A DNA stretch of 7,133 bases. Origin: Wenzhouxiangella sp. Lineage in GTDB: Bacteria; Pseudomonadota; Gammaproteobacteria; Xanthomonadales; Wenzhouxiangellaceae. The notes beneath the pieces were generated by a model. It had not been told where the DNA came from and searched no databases. It saw nothing but the letters and a program-made list of their open reading frames with translations. Of this stretch, positions 5,474-7,133 are shown piece after piece. The stretch is taken from contig SLJA01000289.1 in the NCBI GenBank assembly GCA_007135355.1, forward strand, positions 1-7,133. Direction: 5' to 3'. The translations under genes and the position numbers were made by a program. Position 1 is the stretch's first letter; every line of letters starts with the position of its first letter.

Positions 5474-5908
5474 ATGAGCGGATTTCGCAAGATCATCGTG
5501 GCAGTCGATGGCTCCAGCACCGCGATGCAGGCCGCGCGCATTGGCGCCCGCCTGGCCGATGGCATGCAGGCCGAGCTGGTGCTGTTGCACTGCTTTCCCA
5601 TGATGTCCAGCGATATCGCCGGGGCCCTCGGCATGAGCACTGAAGATATCACCCATGCGCGCGACAGCGCGGCCAGGCGGGCGTTTGATCAGGTATTGAA
5701 CGAACTCAGCGACCGCGATCCGGCGCCCACCGAGGTGGCCCTGATCGGTGATGTGGCCGAAGAGATCCTCAAGTACCTGGACAACGCCCGCGACGTGCTG
5801 CTGGTGATGGGCCGGCGCGGCCAGACGCGTATGGGCGCGCTGCTGCTCGGCAGCGTCTCGGACAAGGTGCTGCGCCATACCCGCACCCCGGTGACCGTGG
5901 TCAGCTAG
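5474..5908 (+). CDS. Universal stress protein, UspA family
   Basis: A 144-residue single-domain Usp protein, the usual length for the family. It opens with the beta strand and turn FRKIIVAVDGSSTAMQAA (4-21), in which Asp12 is the residue that contacts adenine in ATP-binding members. It ends with VLLVMGRRGQTRMGALLLGS (108-127), which fits the G-x2-G-x9-G-S ATP-binding motif exactly (Gly113, Gly116, Gly126, Ser127), then the final strand TPVTVVS. It is therefore probably of the ATP-binding, UspFG/MJ0577-like type. No signal peptide or membrane segment is seen, so it should be cytoplasmic. Its role is not predictable beyond stress or energy-state response. It sits 37 bases after apaH with its own strong ribosome binding site and could share the apaH transcript. 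Its TAG stop shares a CTAG with the opposing aroE stop. Confidence 0.93.
   Translation: MSGFRKIIVAVDGSSTAMQAARIGARLADGMQAELVLLHCFPMMSSDIAGALGMSTEDITHARDSAARRAFDQVLNELSDRDPAPTEVALIGDVAEEILKYLDNARDVLLVMGRRGQTRMGALLLGSVSDKVLRHTRTPVTVVS
5905..5908. other. Shared CTAG: overlapping stop codons of two convergent genes
   Basis: Bases 5905-5908 read CTAG. TAG at 5906-5908 ends the plus-strand stress-protein gene, and the complement of 5905-5907 (TAG) ends the minus-strand aroE. The palindrome therefore stops translation on both strands and the coding regions overlap tail to tail by four bases, leaving no intergenic space for a terminator. Confidence 0.95.
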
Positions 5909-6723
5909 AAGGCGCGCAAGGCCTGCACTACCGGTGCCGTGTCCGGTAACTGACCGGTCCAGATCTCGAAAGCCAGCGCCGCCTGGCCGACCAGCATCCC
6001 CAGGCCGTCGTGGCAAGGCAGCTTGTGTTCCCGGCACCAGTCGGCGAACGCGCGATGGGCGGGTCCGTAGTTGAGGTCATAGGCCTGGGCGCCGGGCTTG
6101 AGCCAGCGCCGCTGGAGCGGCGGCAGAATGCCGTGATGCCCGCTGCTGCCGGCCTGGATCAGCAAATCGAAGTCCTTGAGTGCCTCGCTGTGTTCGAAGC
6201 CGCCGCCGATGACATGGCCGCGATGGGCATGCTTTTCGGCCAGCGCTTCGGCGCGCGCTCCGGTGCGATTGAGGATCGCCAGCAGCCGCGGCGATTGCGC
6301 CAGCAGCGGAGCCAGGATGCCGGCCGTCGCACCACCGGCGCCGATGACCAGAATGCGCTGATCCGTCACCGGGATGCCTAAGCCTTGAAGATCGAGCAGC
6401 AAGCCCGGTCCGTCGGTGTTGTAGCCGTGCCAACCGTCGGCACGCTTGACCAGCGTGTTGACCGCGCGCGCGGCGCGGGCGTCGGGGTCTACCTGCTGGC
6501 ACACTGCCAGCCCGGCCTGCTTGAGCGGCAGGGTCAGGTTGGCGCCGCTGCCGCCAGCCACGATGAAAGCGGCAAAGCGCGGCCCGAACTCGGGCGAGCT
6601 GCAGCGGATGGTCGTGTACTCGAGTTCCACACCGGTCTGCTCGCCGAAACGCCGGTGAATCTCCGGCGAGCGCGAGTGTTCGACCGGGTCGCCGAACAGG
6701 GCCAGCTTCAGCGCTCGGCTCAA
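5905..6723 (-). CDS. aroE: Shikimate dehydrogenase (NADP+)
   Basis: AroE reduces 3-dehydroshikimate to shikimate with NADPH in aromatic amino acid and chorismate synthesis. The 272-residue protein is of normal length. It shows FGDPVEHSRSPEIH (10-23) with the shikimate-binding Ser17 and Ser19, GANLTLPLK (60-68) with catalytic Lys68, AVNTL (87-91), GYNTDGPG (100-107) with catalytic Asp104, the NADP-binding GAGGA (128-132) and NRTGARA (152-158), and DGLGMLVGQAALAFEIWTG (239-257) with Gln247. Two usually conserved places differ: GAGGATAG lacks the Arg normally found in GAGGAxR, and QAGSSG (190-195) replaces NATSxG. The start is TTG at 6721-6723, forming a TTGA overlap with the hemB stop; the next in-frame ATG is at residue 243, so no ATG start is possible. 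It is probably translated by coupling to hemB. A YdiB-like paralogue is less likely given the NADP-type NRTxxRA motif. Confidence 0.93.
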   Translation of the reverse strand: MSRALKLALFGDPVEHSRSPEIHRRFGEQTGVELEYTTIRCSSPEFGPRFAAFIVAGGSGANLTLPLKQAGLAVCQQVDPDARAARAVNTLVKRADGWHGYNTDGPGLLLDLQGLGIPVTDQRILVIGAGGATAGILAPLLAQSPRLLAILNRTGARAEALAEKHAHRGHVIGGGFEHSEALKDFDLLIQAGSSGHHGILPPLQRRWLKPGAQAYDLNYGPAHRAFADWCREHKLPCHDGLGMLVGQAALAFEIWTGQLPDTAPVVQALRAF

Positions 6724-7133
6724 GCGATGTTGCCCTGCAGTCGCTCGGCCACTTCCAGCGCGGCGTAGCTCAGGATGGCGTCGGCCCCGGCGCGGCGGAT
6801 CGAGAGCAGTGATTCCAGCATCACCTTGTCGCCATCCAGCCAGCCGTTGGCAGCCGCGGCTTTCAGCATCGCGTACTCGCCGGAGACGTGGTAGGCCAGG
6901 GTCGGCACGCCGAACTCGTCCTTGATGCGGCGAATGATGTCCAGGTAGGGCAGGGCCGGCTTGACCATCACCATGTCGGCGCCTTCCTCCAGGTCCAGTG
7001 CGACCTCGTGCAGGGCCTCGTCGCTGTTGGCCGGGTCCATCTGGAAGGATTCCTTGCCCGATTTCCCCAGGTTGGCCGCCGAGCCCACCGCGTCGCGGAA
7101 CGGGCCGTAGAAGCTGGAGGCGTACTTGGCCGC
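6720..7133 (-). CDS. hemB: Delta-aminolevulinic acid dehydratase (porphobilinogen synthase), C-terminal part
   Basis: HemB condenses two 5-aminolevulinate molecules into porphobilinogen, an early step of haem synthesis in the cytoplasm. The window holds the last 137 residues; the frame is open to the right edge, so roughly 190-200 N-terminal residues are missing. Both active-site lysines are visible: Lys3 of the fragment in AAKYASSFYGPFRDA and Lys58 in MVMVKPALPYLDII, the Schiff-base lysine. Their spacing of 55 equals that of the Pseudomonas aeruginosa enzyme (Lys205 and Lys260). Other family blocks are SFQMDPANSDEAL (29-41) and AYHVSGEYAMLKAAA (about 80-94). The N-terminal metal-ligand region that separates zinc-dependent from magnesium-dependent types is outside the window or too close to the edge to read. 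Its TGA stop overlaps the TTG start of aroE, so hemB and aroE are very likely cotranscribed. Confidence 0.97.
   Translation of the reverse strand, partial: AAKYASSFYGPFRDAVGSAANLGKSGKESFQMDPANSDEALHEVALDLEEGADMVMVKPALPYLDIIRRIKDEFGVPTLAYHVSGEYAMLKAAAANGWLDGDKVMLESLLSIRRAGADAILSYAALEVAERLQGNIA

Noticed and set aside
5466..5477. Three-codon ATG...TGA minicistron overlapping the usp start
   Set aside because: Its ATG directly abuts the Shine-Dalgarno sequence, too close for initiation; probably chance.
4888..5652. Minus-strand open frame of 254 codons opposite apaH and usp
   Set aside because: It spans two confident plus-strand genes and their gap and has no domain-like pattern.
5943..5957. 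CCGGT/ACCGG hairpin just inside aroE as a terminator
   Set aside because: The stem is only five pairs with no following T-tract on either strand, and it lies in coding sequence.
5297..6037. Minus-strand open frame of 246 codons running from aroE into usp and apaH
   Set aside because: It is out of frame with aroE and overlaps three confident genes; a compositional artefact.
1..7133. CRISPR arrays, insertion sequences, tRNAs, integrase or toxin-antitoxin genes
   Set aside because: I looked for direct repeats, terminal inverted repeats, cloverleaf-like stretches and small paired genes and found none; almost all bases are in confident housekeeping-type genes.

Overview
The window is a GC-rich, tightly packed chromosomal segment from a proteobacterium. 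The family-level similarities (RlmI tail, Lgt, ThyA with a mid-protein insert, ApaH, HemB with the two lysines 55 residues apart) point to a gammaproteobacterium. I cannot fix the genus from sequence alone. No mobile element, tRNA, rRNA, CRISPR array or phage gene is visible, and base composition looks uniform throughout, so this reads as core chromosome.

Layout: the first 278 bases are the 3' end of an rRNA methyltransferase gene (RlmI-like). A 99-base gap then holds a weak promoter candidate and an 8-base inverted repeat. From 378 to 5908 seven genes run on the plus strand: lgt, thyA, an exported Ppx/GppA-like protein, folA, a cation diffusion facilitator (CDF) transporter, apaH and a universal stress protein. 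The first five are compact: three of the four junctions are 4-base ATGA overlaps and the fourth gap is 25 bases. apaH and the stress gene follow after gaps of 45 and 37 bases and may have additional promoters. On the minus strand, hemB (cut by the right edge) and aroE form a second unit joined by a TTGA overlap, with aroE starting at TTG. The two units converge at 5905-5908, where one CTAG palindrome supplies the TAG stop of both genes.

How the genes fit together: ThyA turns methylene-tetrahydrofolate into dihydrofolate while making dTMP, and DHFR (FolA) recycles that dihydrofolate, so these two are a metabolic pair. Lgt makes lipoproteins at the inner membrane, ApaH removes diadenosine tetraphosphate, the CDF protein exports divalent metal, and HemB and AroE serve tetrapyrrole and aromatic biosynthesis. 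The gene that fits least is the Ppx/GppA-like protein between thyA and folA. It carries a signal peptide although this fold normally acts on cytoplasmic polyphosphate or pppGpp, and its phosphate- and nucleotide-binding motifs are altered. It is the best candidate here for undescribed biology. Secondary points are a CDF protein with an intact transport site but changed cytoplasmic metal ligands, and residue changes in otherwise conserved motifs of Lgt and AroE.
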